A stretch of 6,962 bases of DNA, from assembly GCA_002387005.1 (NCBI GenBank), contig DGKN01000121.1, positions 379-7,340 of the forward strand, written 5' to 3'. Origin of the DNA: Propionibacteriaceae bacterium UBA4569 (GTDB taxonomy: Bacteria > Actinomycetota > Actinomycetes > Propionibacteriales > Propionibacteriaceae). This document shows positions 1 to 5,807 of this stretch, in pieces. The translations under genes and the position numbers were made by a program. Under the pieces are notes generated by a model. It was given only the letters and a program-made list of their open reading frames with translations, was not told the DNA's origin and ran no database searches. Numbering within the stretch: position 1 is the first letter of the stretch; each line of letters opens with the position of its first letter.

Positions 1-983
1 TCGCCGGGGAAGCCGACGATGATGTCCGTGGTGATGGCGGCATCGGGAATGGCGGCGCGCACCTTGTCGAGGATGCCGAGAAAGCGGTCGGAGCGGTAGC
101 TGCGACGCATCTCGCGCAGCACCTTGTCCGAGCCGGACTGCAGGGGCATGTGCAGCGTGGGCATCACATTGTGGGTCTCGGCCATGGCCGAGATCACGTC
201 GTCGGTGAAGGAGGCGGGGTGCGGGCTGGTGAAGCGCACGCGCTCTAGACCGTCGACCTCACCGCAGGCTCGCAACAGCTTCGCGAAGGCCGTGCGGTCG
301 CCGAACTCGACGCCATAGGTGTTGACGTTCTGGCCGAGCAGCGTGATCTCCTGCACGCCCTCGTCGACCAGGGCGCGCACCTCGGCGAGGATGTCGCCGG
401 GGCGACGGTCGGTCTCCTTGCCGCGCAAGGCAGGGACGATGCAGAAGGTGCAGGTGTTGTTGCACCCGACGCTCACCGAGACCCAGGCCGAGTAGGGCGA
501 TTCACGGCGCGTGGGCAGGTTTGAGGGGAAGGTCTCCAGCGCCTCCTTGATCTCCACCTGGCTGGCCTGTTCGACGCGGGCTCGCTCCAGCAGAACGGGC
601 AGCGCACCGACATTGTGCGTCCCGAACACGACATCGACCCAGGGTGCCTTGCGGACGATCAGATCGCGGTCCTTCTGCGCCATGCAGCCACCGACGGCGA
701 TCTGCATCCCGGGGCGGGAGCGCTTGACCTCGGCCATGTGACCAAGGTTGCCGTAGAGGCGGTTGTCGGCGTTCTCCCGCACGGCGCAGGTGTTGAAGAC
801 GACGACGTCGGCGCCACCATCGGTGGCGGGGGTCAGCGCGCGGGCATAGCCAGCGCCTTCGAGCAGCCCCGAGATGCGCTCGGAGTCGTGGACGTTCATC
901 TGGCACCCATAGGTCACGACCTCATAGGTGCGATCGCCGGTGCTGCGGTCATCGGGGGTGGGCGCGCTCGTTTCAAGTTCCAT
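1..983 (-). CDS. miaB: MiaB, tRNA-2-methylthio-N6-isopentenyladenosine synthase (partial, C-terminus off the left edge)
   Basis: A radical SAM methylthiotransferase that adds the 2-methylthio group to isopentenyl-adenosine at position 37 of tRNAs reading UNN codons. It acts in the cytoplasm and uses two 4Fe-4S clusters. 327 codons are visible with no stop. The N-terminal MTTase domain carries its three cluster cysteines: C27 (in TYGCQMN), C66 (in FNTCAVRE) and C100 (in GGCMAQ). The radical SAM motif CNNTCTFC gives C174, C178 and C181, followed by IVPALRGKE, and further on [10 protein letters not shown] and [11 protein letters not shown]. The rest of the SAM barrel and the TRAM domain lie outside the window; the family is usually about 450-510 residues. 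The ATG at 983 was chosen because [12 protein letters not shown] begins at residue 19, a normal spacing, although the upstream ribosome binding site is weak. It is divergent from the epimerase gene, with 73 bases between the two starts. Identification is very secure; only the exact start is uncertain. Confidence 0.96.
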   Translation of the reverse strand, partial: MELETSAPTPDDRSTGDRTYEVVTYGCQMNVHDSERISGLLEGAGYARALTPATDGGADVVVFNTCAVRENADNRLYGNLGHMAEVKRSRPGMQIAVGGCMAQKDRDLIVRKAPWVDVVFGTHNVGALPVLLERARVEQASQVEIKEALETFPSNLPTRRESPYSAWVSVSVGCNNTCTFCIVPALRGKETDRRPGDILAEVRALVDEGVQEITLLGQNVNTYGVEFGDRTAFAKLLRACGEVDGLERVRFTSPHPASFTDDVISAMAETHNVMPTLHMPLQSGSDKVLREMRRSYRSDRFLGILDKVRAAIPDAAITTDIIVGFPG

Positions 984-992
984 GGCCGTCCA

Positions 993-998
993 ACTGTA
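993..998 (-). promoter_or_regulatory. Candidate -10 element for miaB
   Basis: On the minus strand the hexamer TACAGT fits the actinobacterial TANNNT -10 pattern and ends 9 bases before the miaB ATG. This would give a transcript with almost no leader, which agrees with the lack of a good Shine-Dalgarno sequence. No convincing -35 is present at 16-18 bases upstream. The motif is short and could be chance. Confidence 0.3.
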
Positions 999-1043
999 CG
1001 TGTGTCAGGGTCTGGGAACGGAATCGATGCTCGGACGCATCAT

Positions 1044-1053
1044 TAGGGTGGAG
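1044..1053 (+). promoter_or_regulatory. Ribosome binding site (or overlapping leaderless -10) deciding the epimerase start
   Basis: The stretch TTAGGGTGGAG just before the ATG at 1057 contains purine-rich Shine-Dalgarno-like sequence (AGGGTGG, GGAG). It also contains TAGGGT (1044-1049), a TANNNT hexamer 7 bases from the ATG, which is the spacing of leaderless actinobacterial promoters. Either reading supports translation from 1057 rather than from the in-frame ATG at 1027 or from starts further upstream. The sequence does not show which mechanism is used. Confidence 0.5.
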
Positions 1054-1056
1054 CGC

Positions 1057-1947
1057 ATGCAGCCCACCGGCCAGTCCTACGAACTCAGCCACGGCAACCA
1101 GCGCGCGGTGGTGGTGCAACAGGGCGCGACGCTGCGCAGCTACAGCGTCGACGGCGTCGAGGTCTTGGCCGGCTTCGGCGCCGACCAATTGCCGGACGGG
1201 TGCCAGGGCCAGCACCTGATGCCGTGGCCCAACCGGATCAGGGACGGTCGCTATCTCTTCGAGGGCAGCTCCCACCAGTTGCCGCTCAACGAACCGGGTC
1301 GGGGCAACGCGATCCATGGGCTGGTGTCGTGGCTGGGATTCGAGGTGACTGAGCAGACCCCCTCGTCGGTGACGCAGCGAGTGCTGCTGCTCCCCCGCCC
1401 GGGATGGCCCGGGGTGTGCGAGTGCACCGTGCGGACGAGCCTGTCCGATCAGGGTCTGCAGGTCGAGGTCGCCTGCCACAACCTCGGGGAGCACAGCTTT
1501 CCATTCGGCTACGCCGCCCACCCCTACCTGCGGCTGCCAACCGGGACTGCGGACGAGTGGGGTCTCTGCTTGCCCTTCGAGCAGTGGTTGGAAACCGACG
1601 AGCGTTTGCTGCCGATCTCACTGCACCCGACCGCCGGCACCGAGGCGGACTTCCGAGCCGCGCGGGCGCTGTCCGGGCAACGCCTGGACACCGCCTTCAC
1701 TGAACCGGTCGGGGGCGCGGGCTGGGAGGCGTCCATCACACACGGGGGACGACGCATCGTCCTGTGGGCGGACGATTCCATGCGCTGGGCGCAGGTCTAC
1801 ACCCCCGGTGAGGCGAGCATCGCCGTGGAACCCATGTCGGTGGGCCCGGATGCCTTCAACCCCGGCCCGACCCACCACGACCTGACGGTGCTCGCACCGG
1901 GCCAGCGGGCCCGCCACCGGTGGGGCCTGCGAGCGGAAGCGCTCTGA
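1057..1947 (+). CDS. Aldose 1-epimerase (galactose mutarotase-like) family protein
   Basis: Predicted 296-residue cytosolic mutarotase that interconverts the alpha and beta anomers of an aldose. The exact sugar cannot be told from sequence. The protein is an all-beta galactose-mutarotase-like fold of the YihR-like subgroup. Visible family landmarks are PWPNRI (57-62, substrate-binding Arg60), NAIHG (84-88, His87), GYAAHPYL (151-158, catalytic His155), LDTAF (210-214, Asp211) and AVEPMS (256-261, with Glu258 as probable catalytic base), followed by VGPDAFN. All catalytic positions are present and the length is normal. No signal peptide is seen. The start at 1057 is preferred because the protein then begins MQPTGQSYEL, as is typical of this subgroup, with a Shine-Dalgarno-like sequence in front. 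It stands alone: divergent from miaB and convergent with rny, with no sugar transporter or kinase nearby to suggest a pathway. The family call is secure; physiological role unknown. Confidence 0.9.
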   Translation: MQPTGQSYELSHGNQRAVVVQQGATLRSYSVDGVEVLAGFGADQLPDGCQGQHLMPWPNRIRDGRYLFEGSSHQLPLNEPGRGNAIHGLVSWLGFEVTEQTPSSVTQRVLLLPRPGWPGVCECTVRTSLSDQGLQVEVACHNLGEHSFPFGYAAHPYLRLPTGTADEWGLCLPFEQWLETDERLLPISLHPTAGTEADFRAARALSGQRLDTAFTEPVGGAGWEASITHGGRRIVLWADDSMRWAQVYTPGEASIAVEPMSVGPDAFNPGPTHHDLTVLAPGQRARHRWGLRAEAL

Positions 1948-1970
1948 CCCAGTCCCTCACCACACCACCG

Positions 1971-1984
1971 CCGATCGGGATCGG
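1971..1984. terminator. Weak hairpin between the convergent epimerase and rny genes
   Basis: The 39 bases between the two stop codons contain CCGAT-CGGG-ATCGG, a 5-bp stem with a 4-base loop that reads as a hairpin on both strands. There is no T-tract on either side. It could help bidirectional termination or be chance in G+C-rich DNA. Confidence 0.25.
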
Positions 1985-1986
1985 AG

Positions 1987-3654
1987 TCAGTGGGCAATCT
2001 CGGTCGCTCGGGACTCGCGCACGACGGTCACCCGGATCTGGCCGGGGTAGGACAGCTCCGCCTGGATCTCCCCCGCGATGTCGCGCGCCAGGGCGTGCGA
2101 GGCGAGGTCGTCGACCTGTTCCGGGGCGACCATGACCCGCACTTCGCGACCGGCCTGCATGGCGAAGACCTTCTCGACTCCCTCGTGGGCGGCGGCGATG
2201 CCCTCGAGACGCTCAAGTCGACGCACATAGGCCTCCAACGACTCCCGACGAGCGCCGGGACGCGACCCCGAGATGGCGTCCGCTGCCTGGGTGAGGACGG
2301 CCTCAATGGTGCGCGGCTCGACCTCGTTGTGGTGGGCCTCGATGGCGTGGACGATGTCAGGGTGCTCGCCGTGGCGACGCGCCAGTTCGGCGCCGACGAT
2401 GGCATGTGAGCCCTCCGACTCGTGGGTCAAGGCCTTGCCGATGTCGTGGAGGAAGGCGGCGCGCTTGCAGGTGGCCACGTCGAGTCCGAGCTCGGCAGCC
2501 ATCAGACCGGCGAGGTGGGCGCACTCGGTGAGGTGGGCGAGGACGTTCTGCCCATAGGACGTGCGGTAGGTCAAGGCCCCCAGGATCGGCACCAGGCCCT
2601 CGTCCAGGTCGCTGATACCGACCTCGACCAGCGCATCCTCGGCCGCGCGCCGGCAGCGCTCCGCCACCCGGGCCACTGACTTCTCATGGGCCTCCTCGAT
2701 GCGAGCTGGGTGGATGCGACCGTCGGCGACCAGATCCAACAGGGTGAGGCGCGCGGTCTCCCGGCGCACGGGGTCGAAACAGCTCACCAGCACCGAACCC
2801 GGTGTGTCGTCCACCATGACGTTGACGCCCGTGACCTGCTCGAAGTGGCGGATGTTGCGCCCCTCGCGGCCGATGATGCGGCCCTTCATCTCGTCCGAGG
2901 GCAGATCGACCGTGGTGACCACCGACTCGGATGTCTGTTCGGCAGCCAACCGCTGTATCGCGTCGGTGATGATGGCTCGCGCCCGCTGCTCCGCGTGACC
3001 GGTGGCCTCGCGTTCGATCTCGCGGCTGATGGTGGCCGCCTCGAGCCTGGACTCGTGCTCGACCTGCGCCAGGAGTTCTGCTCGCGCCTGTTGACGTCCG
3101 AGGCCGGCGACGCGCTCCAGTTCCTGCGTGGCCGCCTCGCGGTCCGCGGCTGCGAGGCGGCCCGCCTCTACGAGCTCCGCCGAACGCGCGTCCAGGTCCT
3201 TGGAGCGCTCGTCCAGATGCTGGCTGTCGTTGAGCAGCCGGTCTTCACGCTCGGCCAGCCGGGCCTCCCGGCGCTCCAACTGCTCCCGCGGGGAGGCGAG
3301 TTCCTGGCGCTGCTCGGCCAGCCGCGCTTCCTCCTCACCCCGGCGACGTTCCACCTCGTCGCGGCGGCTGGTTGCCTCGGCGGCGAACTCCTCGGCGCGC
3401 GCGAGTTGCTCAGCGGCCCGGCTGCTGAGCGCCCGGGCCGCCTGCTGCGCTTCCTGGGCTGCATTGGTTGCCTGCTGTGCCTGGGCCAGTTCCTGAGCGG
3501 ATCGCGCCGCCTGCGCCACGGCTTCGGGCGAGGGCTTCTCGGGTGCGGCCGCCACGCCGCTTCGACGTACCAGCAACCACAACCCCACCAGGAGGACGAC
3601 CAACAGCGGGACGGCGACGGCCAACAGCACCACGAGCAGCATCGTCTCGGTCAT
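1987..3654 (-). CDS. rny: Ribonuclease Y (membrane-anchored endoribonuclease)
   Basis: A 555-residue RNase Y, an endonuclease that starts mRNA decay and works at the inner face of the membrane. Domains in order: an N-terminal transmembrane helix (about residues 5-29, Leu/Val-rich, followed by RR); a long charged coiled coil (about 40-235) whose first part is unusually rich in Ala and Gln; a KH RNA-binding domain with the GXXG motif GREG (262-265, within GRIIGREGRNIR); and an HD domain with His374, the metal-binding pair H403-D404 in FLHDIGKA, and EAHHNEVEP (439-447). The C-terminal RNase Y-specific region is intact (VFAMQAGREVRVMV). Bacillus RNase Y is about 520 residues; the extra length here is in the coiled coil. 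The ATG at 3654 was chosen over one at 3753 because AGGAGG lies 7 bases upstream and the membrane helix follows at once. It lies 103 bases downstream of recX in the same direction, with its own candidate promoter. Confidence 0.96.
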   Translation of the reverse strand: MTETMLLVVLLAVAVPLLVVLLVGLWLLVRRSGVAAAPEKPSPEAVAQAARSAQELAQAQQATNAAQEAQQAARALSSRAAEQLARAEEFAAEATSRRDEVERRRGEEEARLAEQRQELASPREQLERREARLAEREDRLLNDSQHLDERSKDLDARSAELVEAGRLAAADREAATQELERVAGLGRQQARAELLAQVEHESRLEAATISREIEREATGHAEQRARAIITDAIQRLAAEQTSESVVTTVDLPSDEMKGRIIGREGRNIRHFEQVTGVNVMVDDTPGSVLVSCFDPVRRETARLTLLDLVADGRIHPARIEEAHEKSVARVAERCRRAAEDALVEVGISDLDEGLVPILGALTYRTSYGQNVLAHLTECAHLAGLMAAELGLDVATCKRAAFLHDIGKALTHESEGSHAIVGAELARRHGEHPDIVHAIEAHHNEVEPRTIEAVLTQAADAISGSRPGARRESLEAYVRRLERLEGIAAAHEGVEKVFAMQAGREVRVMVAPEQVDDLASHALARDIAGEIQAELSYPGQIRVTVVRESRATEIAH

Positions 3655-3661
3655 GGGGAGG

Positions 3662-3667
3662 CCTCCT
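3662..3667 (-). promoter_or_regulatory. Shine-Dalgarno sequence of rny
   Basis: AGGAGG on the minus strand, 7 bases from the ATG at 3654. This is the strongest ribosome binding site in the window. It fixes the rny start 33 codons inside the longest possible reading frame. Confidence 0.85.
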
Positions 3668-3680
3668 GTCGATCCGTTCG

Positions 3681-3709
3681 AGGTTAGGGTGCCACGGACC
3701 CGGACGCAA
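3681..3709 (-). promoter_or_regulatory. Candidate rny promoter, TTGCGT-N17-TAACCT
   Basis: On the minus strand a -35-like TTGCGT (3704-3709) is separated by exactly 17 bases from a -10-like TAACCT (3681-3686). Transcription would begin near 3674, leaving a leader of about 20 bases that contains the AGGAGG site. The -35 matches TTGACA only in its first three bases; the -10 fits TANNNT. Spacing and position are good, so rny probably can be made independently of recA-recX. Confidence 0.5.
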
Positions 3710-3723
3710 GGCTGATCCTGCTT

Positions 3724-3748
3724 GTGGGACGCGCCATAGCGGCCCCAC
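3724..3748 (-). terminator. Possible hairpin terminator or attenuator after recX
   Basis: Starting 9 bases after the recX stop, GTGGGG (minus strand) can pair with TCCCAC further on (six pairs, one of them a G-U), with a short inner GCC/GGC pairing. No U-tract follows, so it would be at most a partial or Rho-assisted terminator between recX and rny. A run rich in G (two GGGG groups) lies at the 5' side of the stem. Confidence 0.3.
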
Positions 3749-3757
3749 CCCACCGAC

Positions 3758-4318
3758 TCAGTGGATCTCGCGACCGTCCTGGTCGACGGTCATCGCCATC
3801 GCCTCGCGGACGACGCGCGAGACCACCTCCGAGCCGTAGCCCTTTCGGGCCAACATTCCTGCCAGACGGCGGTAGGCCGTGTCGCGCGGCAAGGACTGCA
3901 CCTGCCGCCACTTGCGCTCGGCCAAGGTCCGGGCCGCGGCAAGTTCGGCGTCATGGTCTATGCCAGCCGTTGCCTCCTCGATGGTGTCGCGATCGACTCC
4001 CTTTGCCTGGAGCTCCCTGCGCACCGCCGTCCGGGACAGCAGCTTGTTCGACTGGCGCGTGGTCGCCCACTGCGCCGCGAACTGCGCGTCATCGACCAGG
4101 CCGACCTCCTCGTAACGCTCCAGCAGTTCTTGTATCACCTCGTCAGGAACATGGCGAGAGGCCAGCTGGGCCACCAGCTCGGCTCGCGAATGGGGCCGCA
4201 ACGACAGCCGGCGCAGCGCGATCTCCCGCGCCACTTCCATCGGGTCGGCATCCGGCATTTCGTCGGGGGCGGAGTTCTCCGCCACCCGACGACGACGCGA
4301 ACGCCTGTCGAAGCGCAT
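3758..4318 (-). CDS. recX: RecX, regulatory protein of RecA
   Basis: A 186-residue RecX, which binds in the groove of the RecA-DNA filament and limits its growth and its recombinase and coprotease activity. After a very basic N-terminus (DRRSRRRR, residues 4-11) and an acidic linker come the helical RecX repeats: residues about 27-73 (ALRRLSLRPHSRAEL, then ELLERYEEVGLVDD), about 74-118 (FAAQWATTR, then RELQAKGVD) and about 122-175 (RTLAERKWR, then RRLAGMLARKGYGSEVV). Length and motif order are normal for actinobacterial RecX. The ATG at 4318 follows the recA stop after only two bases (TGACCATG), with no strong Shine-Dalgarno of its own. Translation is therefore most likely coupled to recA by termination and reinitiation. 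It should be induced together with recA. No frameshift or missing region is seen. Confidence 0.95.
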   Translation of the reverse strand: MRFDRRSRRRRVAENSAPDEMPDADPMEVAREIALRRLSLRPHSRAELVAQLASRHVPDEVIQELLERYEEVGLVDDAQFAAQWATTRQSNKLLSRTAVRRELQAKGVDRDTIEEATAGIDHDAELAAARTLAERKWRQVQSLPRDTAYRRLAGMLARKGYGSEVVSRVVREAMAMTVDQDGREIH

Positions 4319-4320
4319 GG

Positions 4321-5385
4321 TCAGAAGGCGATCTCGCCGGTGACCGGGTCGACGCCCGCCGGAACGTCGGCCCCAGCCTCGACCGGCGGCTGCTCCCCCA
4401 GCCCGAGCTTGGAGAGGATCTGCTGCTCGATCTCGTTGGCCACCTCGGGGTTGTTCTTGAGGTAGGTGCGGGCATTCTCCTTGCCCTGACCGAGCTGGTC
4501 GGAGCCGTAGGTGAACCAGGCACCCGCCTTACGGATGATGCCACCCTCGACCCCCATGTCGATCAGGCTGCCCTCGCGGGAGATCCCCTGGCCGTAGAGG
4601 ATGTCGAACTCGGCCTGCTTGAACGGCGGGGCCACCTTGTTCTTGACGACCTTGACCCGGGTGCGGTTGCCGACCATCTCCTGGCCGTCCTTCAGCGTCT
4701 CGATGCGCCGCACGTCAAGGCGAACCGAGGAGTAGAACTTCAGCGCACGGCCTCCGGTGGTGGTCTCGGGCGAGCCGAACATGACGCCGATCTTCTCGCG
4801 CAGCTGGTTGATGAAGATGGCGGTCGTGTTCGAGTTGTTGAGCGCGCCGGTCATCTTGCGCAGGGCCTGGCTCATCAGTCGAGCCTGCAGGCCGACGTGG
4901 GAGTCACCCATCTCTCCCTCGATCTCGGCGCGCGGGGTCAGCGCTGCGACCGAGTCGATGACGATCAGATCCAGCGCACCGGAGCGAACCAGCATGTCGG
5001 CGATCTCCAGGGCCTGCTCACCGTTGTCGGGCTGGCTGACCAGCAGAGCGTCGGTGTCGACGCCCAGCTTTGCGGCGTAGTCGGGGTCGAGCGCGTGCTC
5101 GGCGTCGATGAAGGCGCAGATGCCCCCGGCCTTCTGCGCATTCGCGATCGCGTGCAGTGCGACCGTCGTCTTGCCGCTGGACTCAGGGCCGTAGATCTCG
5201 ACGACACGGCCGCGGGGCAGGCCACCGATACCGAGGGCAATGTCAAGCGCAACCGATCCGGTCGGAATGAAGGCGATCGGCTGGCGGGTCTCCTCCCCCA
5301 GACGCATCACCGAGCCCTTGCCGTGCTGCTTCTCGATCTGGGCGAGCGCGGCCTCGAGGGCCTTCGTACGGTCTGCAACAGCCAT
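4321..5385 (-). CDS. recA: RecA recombinase
   Basis: A 354-residue RecA: the ATP-dependent strand-exchange protein of homologous recombination and the coprotease that triggers LexA self-cleavage. Seen in order: the N-terminal helix ([23 protein letters not shown]); Walker A GPESSGKT (66-73, Lys72); Walker B LIVID (140-144, Asp144); loop L1 around [10 protein letters not shown] (156-165); [10 protein letters not shown] with Gln194, the DNA/ATP signalling residue; loop L2 GSPETTTGG (204-212); and the C-terminal domain with RKAGAWF (285-291). The protein is full length. It has no intein, unlike the M. tuberculosis RecA, which is interrupted in this ATPase core. The tail ends DPVTGEIAF and is only mildly acidic. 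The ATG at 5385 was chosen from AGGAAGG 6 bases upstream and from the family's N-terminus; the frame stays open for 86 further codons upstream, but those cross the promoters. It is followed by recX after 2 bases and preceded by DUF3046 on the same strand, 221 bases away. Confidence 0.99.
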   Translation of the reverse strand: MAVADRTKALEAALAQIEKQHGKGSVMRLGEETRQPIAFIPTGSVALDIALGIGGLPRGRVVEIYGPESSGKTTVALHAIANAQKAGGICAFIDAEHALDPDYAAKLGVDTDALLVSQPDNGEQALEIADMLVRSGALDLIVIDSVAALTPRAEIEGEMGDSHVGLQARLMSQALRKMTGALNNSNTTAIFINQLREKIGVMFGSPETTTGGRALKFYSSVRLDVRRIETLKDGQEMVGNRTRVKVVKNKVAPPFKQAEFDILYGQGISREGSLIDMGVEGGIIRKAGAWFTYGSDQLGQGKENARTYLKNNPEVANEIEQQILSKLGLGEQPPVEAGADVPAGVDPVTGEIAF

Positions 5386-5391
5386 CTCTGG

Positions 5392-5398
5392 CCTTCCT
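5392..5398 (-). promoter_or_regulatory. Shine-Dalgarno sequence of recA
   Basis: AGGAAGG on the minus strand, 6 bases before the ATG at 5385. It fixes the recA start. Confidence 0.8.
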
Positions 5399-5407
5399 TC
5401 CTCTGCC

Positions 5408-5421
5408 CCCGGACAGCCGGG
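5408..5421 (-). other. Leader hairpin 2 of recA mRNA
   Basis: On the transcript, CCCGG-CUGU-CCGGG forms a 5-bp all-G/C stem with a 4-base loop, ending 9 bases before the recA Shine-Dalgarno. It lies close enough to affect ribosome access. There is no U-tract, so it is not a normal terminator. Any regulatory role is inference. Confidence 0.4.
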
Positions 5422-5433
5422 TTGGTTGGTGTG

Positions 5434-5450
5434 CGTGGGCCCGGCCCACG
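5434..5450 (-). other. Leader hairpin 1 of recA mRNA (perfect palindrome with one central base)
   Basis: CGTGGGCC-G-GGCCCACG on the transcript strand has 8-base arms around one base. As RNA it would fold into a 7-bp stem with a CGG loop. It lies 48 bases upstream of the recA ATG and downstream of both promoter signals, so every recA transcript would carry it. It could instead be a DNA palindrome bound by a protein. No function is known to me. Confidence 0.45.
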
Positions 5451-5482
5451 TTGTGTGAGGGCCACTGCGGCCGCCACCAATG

Positions 5483-5505
5483 ACTCTAGGAATCGGCTCC
5501 GACAC
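5483..5505 (-). promoter_or_regulatory. PafBC-type (RecA_NDp) damage promoter of recA
   Basis: On the minus strand GTGTCGGAG (5497-5505), 8 bases, then TAGAGT (5483-5488). The published RecA-independent damage promoter of mycobacteria and streptomycetes is TTGTCRGTG-N8-TANNNT. The match here is 7 of 9 in the upstream box, exact in spacing and complete in the -10 pattern. The position, between the LexA box and the gene and on the recA strand, is what one expects from the known two-promoter layout of mycobacterial recA. Transcription would start near 5476, giving a leader of about 90 bases. The two mismatches leave some doubt. Confidence 0.6.
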
Positions 5506-5526
5506 TTTTCCACGACCAACATGTCC

Positions 5527-5535
5527 TGTGGACAA
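5527..5535 (-). promoter_or_regulatory. DnaA-box-like sequence TTGTCCACA
   Basis: On the minus strand this is an exact match to TTGTCCACA, the form of the DnaA box favoured in high-G+C actinobacteria. It is in the transcribed leader of the LexA-controlled recA promoter, in the same orientation as the second copy, exactly 30 bp away. Binding is not shown by sequence alone. Confidence 0.4.
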
Positions 5536-5556
5536 GTGCTCGTGCCGTCGGCGCCC

Positions 5557-5565
5557 TGTGGACAG
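5557..5565 (-). promoter_or_regulatory. Second DnaA-box-like sequence CTGTCCACA
   Basis: On the minus strand it differs from the first copy only in its first base and still fits the relaxed actinobacterial pattern YYNTCCACA. It overlaps the expected transcription start of the LexA-controlled promoter. The surrounding CCTGT-GG-ACAGG (5555-5566) is also a small inverted repeat, so a different protein could be the true binder. Confidence 0.35.
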
Positions 5566-5566
5566 G

Positions 5567-5572
5567 ACTCTA
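5567..5572 (-). promoter_or_regulatory. -10 element of the LexA-controlled recA promoter
   Basis: TAGAGT on the minus strand, one base downstream of the LexA palindrome, fits TANNNT. The palindrome therefore fills the -35/-10 spacer, an ideal place for repression. At 17 bases upstream the -35 position holds TTTCAA, a poor match to TTGACA. Transcription would start near 5560, giving a leader of about 175 bases. Confidence 0.5.
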
Positions 5573-5573
5573 G

Positions 5574-5589
5574 TCGAACAATAGTTCGA
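5574..5589. promoter_or_regulatory. LexA operator (SOS box) TCGAAC-AATA-GTTCGA
   Basis: A perfect 16-bp palindrome with 6-base arms around AATA. It matches the Cheo-type LexA box of Gram-positive bacteria in its actinobacterial form. It starts 17 bases past the DUF3046 stop and lies 188 bases before the recA ATG, next to a -10 element. LexA bound here would repress recA-recX until RecA filaments provoke LexA cleavage. lexA itself is not in the window. Confidence 0.93.
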
Positions 5590-5606
5590 TTGAAAGTGAC
5601 ACGCCG

Positions 5607-5801
5607 TCAGCGGAAGCGGTCGGGGAGCTCCAGCTGCCGCCACACCGCGCGCCAGATGTCCTTGCAGGCAACGCCTGCGTCGATCGCCTCGCGCACCGTC
5701 CGTCCGCCAATCTCAGCCAGTACGACCGAATCGGCCCAAGCTCGGGCATAGTGCTCGCCGAGCTGCTCCGCCATTCGCTGCCACAGCTCCGCCTCACGCA
5801 C
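5607..5801 (-). CDS. DUF3046 family small protein upstream of recA
   Basis: A 64-residue protein of unknown function. It matches the DUF3046 family of actinobacteria by its size, an N-terminal amphipathic stretch ([19 protein letters not shown]) and the core [16 protein letters not shown] followed by KDIWRAV; GGRT is at 32-35. It is soluble, probably all-helical, and has no membrane segment, signal peptide or catalytic motif that I can name. The start is GTG at 5801: the family begins at about this point, and a -10 hexamer ends 6 bases in front, so the mRNA probably begins at the start codon itself. In mycobacteria a DUF3046 gene is likewise found directly before recA, as I recall (Rv2738c). 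No terminator is seen before the recA promoter, so read-through into recA is likely. A role connected with recombination is suggested only by this position. Confidence 0.88.
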   Translation of the reverse strand: MREAELWQRMAEQLGEHYARAWADSVVLAEIGGRTVREAIDAGVACKDIWRAVWRQLELPDRFR

Positions 5802-5807
5802 GCCCCG

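Noticed and set aside
928..1056. Upstream extension of the epimerase
   Set aside because: It would overlap the miaB 5' end. The extra residues do not match the family, and the start at 1057 has a suitable sequence in front.
2686..3687. A 333-codon plus-strand open frame opposite rny
   Set aside because: It is antisense to the KH and coiled-coil region of RNase Y, with low-complexity composition and no motif; rny explains the codon bias.
3655..3753. Upstream extension of RNase Y by 33 residues to an ATG at 3753
   Set aside because: It would overlap the candidate promoter and the AGGAGG site. The residues do not resemble an RNase Y N-terminus, which should begin with the membrane helix.
4321..5385. 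Possible intein in RecA, as in M. tuberculosis
   Set aside because: The coding sequence runs through the ATPase core without interruption at 354 residues.
5506..5514. TTTTCCACG as a third DnaA box in the recA leader
   Set aside because: It mismatches the last, highly conserved base and lies in the opposite orientation; A/T-rich for the region but not convincing.
5386..5643. Upstream extension of RecA by 86 residues
   Set aside because: It would cross the LexA box and both -10 elements. AGGAAGG and the usual RecA N-terminus support the ATG at 5385.
3724..5751. A very long plus-strand open frame (675 codons) opposite recX and recA
   Set aside because: It is antisense to two certain genes and crosses the recA promoters. 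Its product is Arg/Pro/Gly-rich in its first part with no recognisable family. Open antisense frames are expected in high-G+C DNA.
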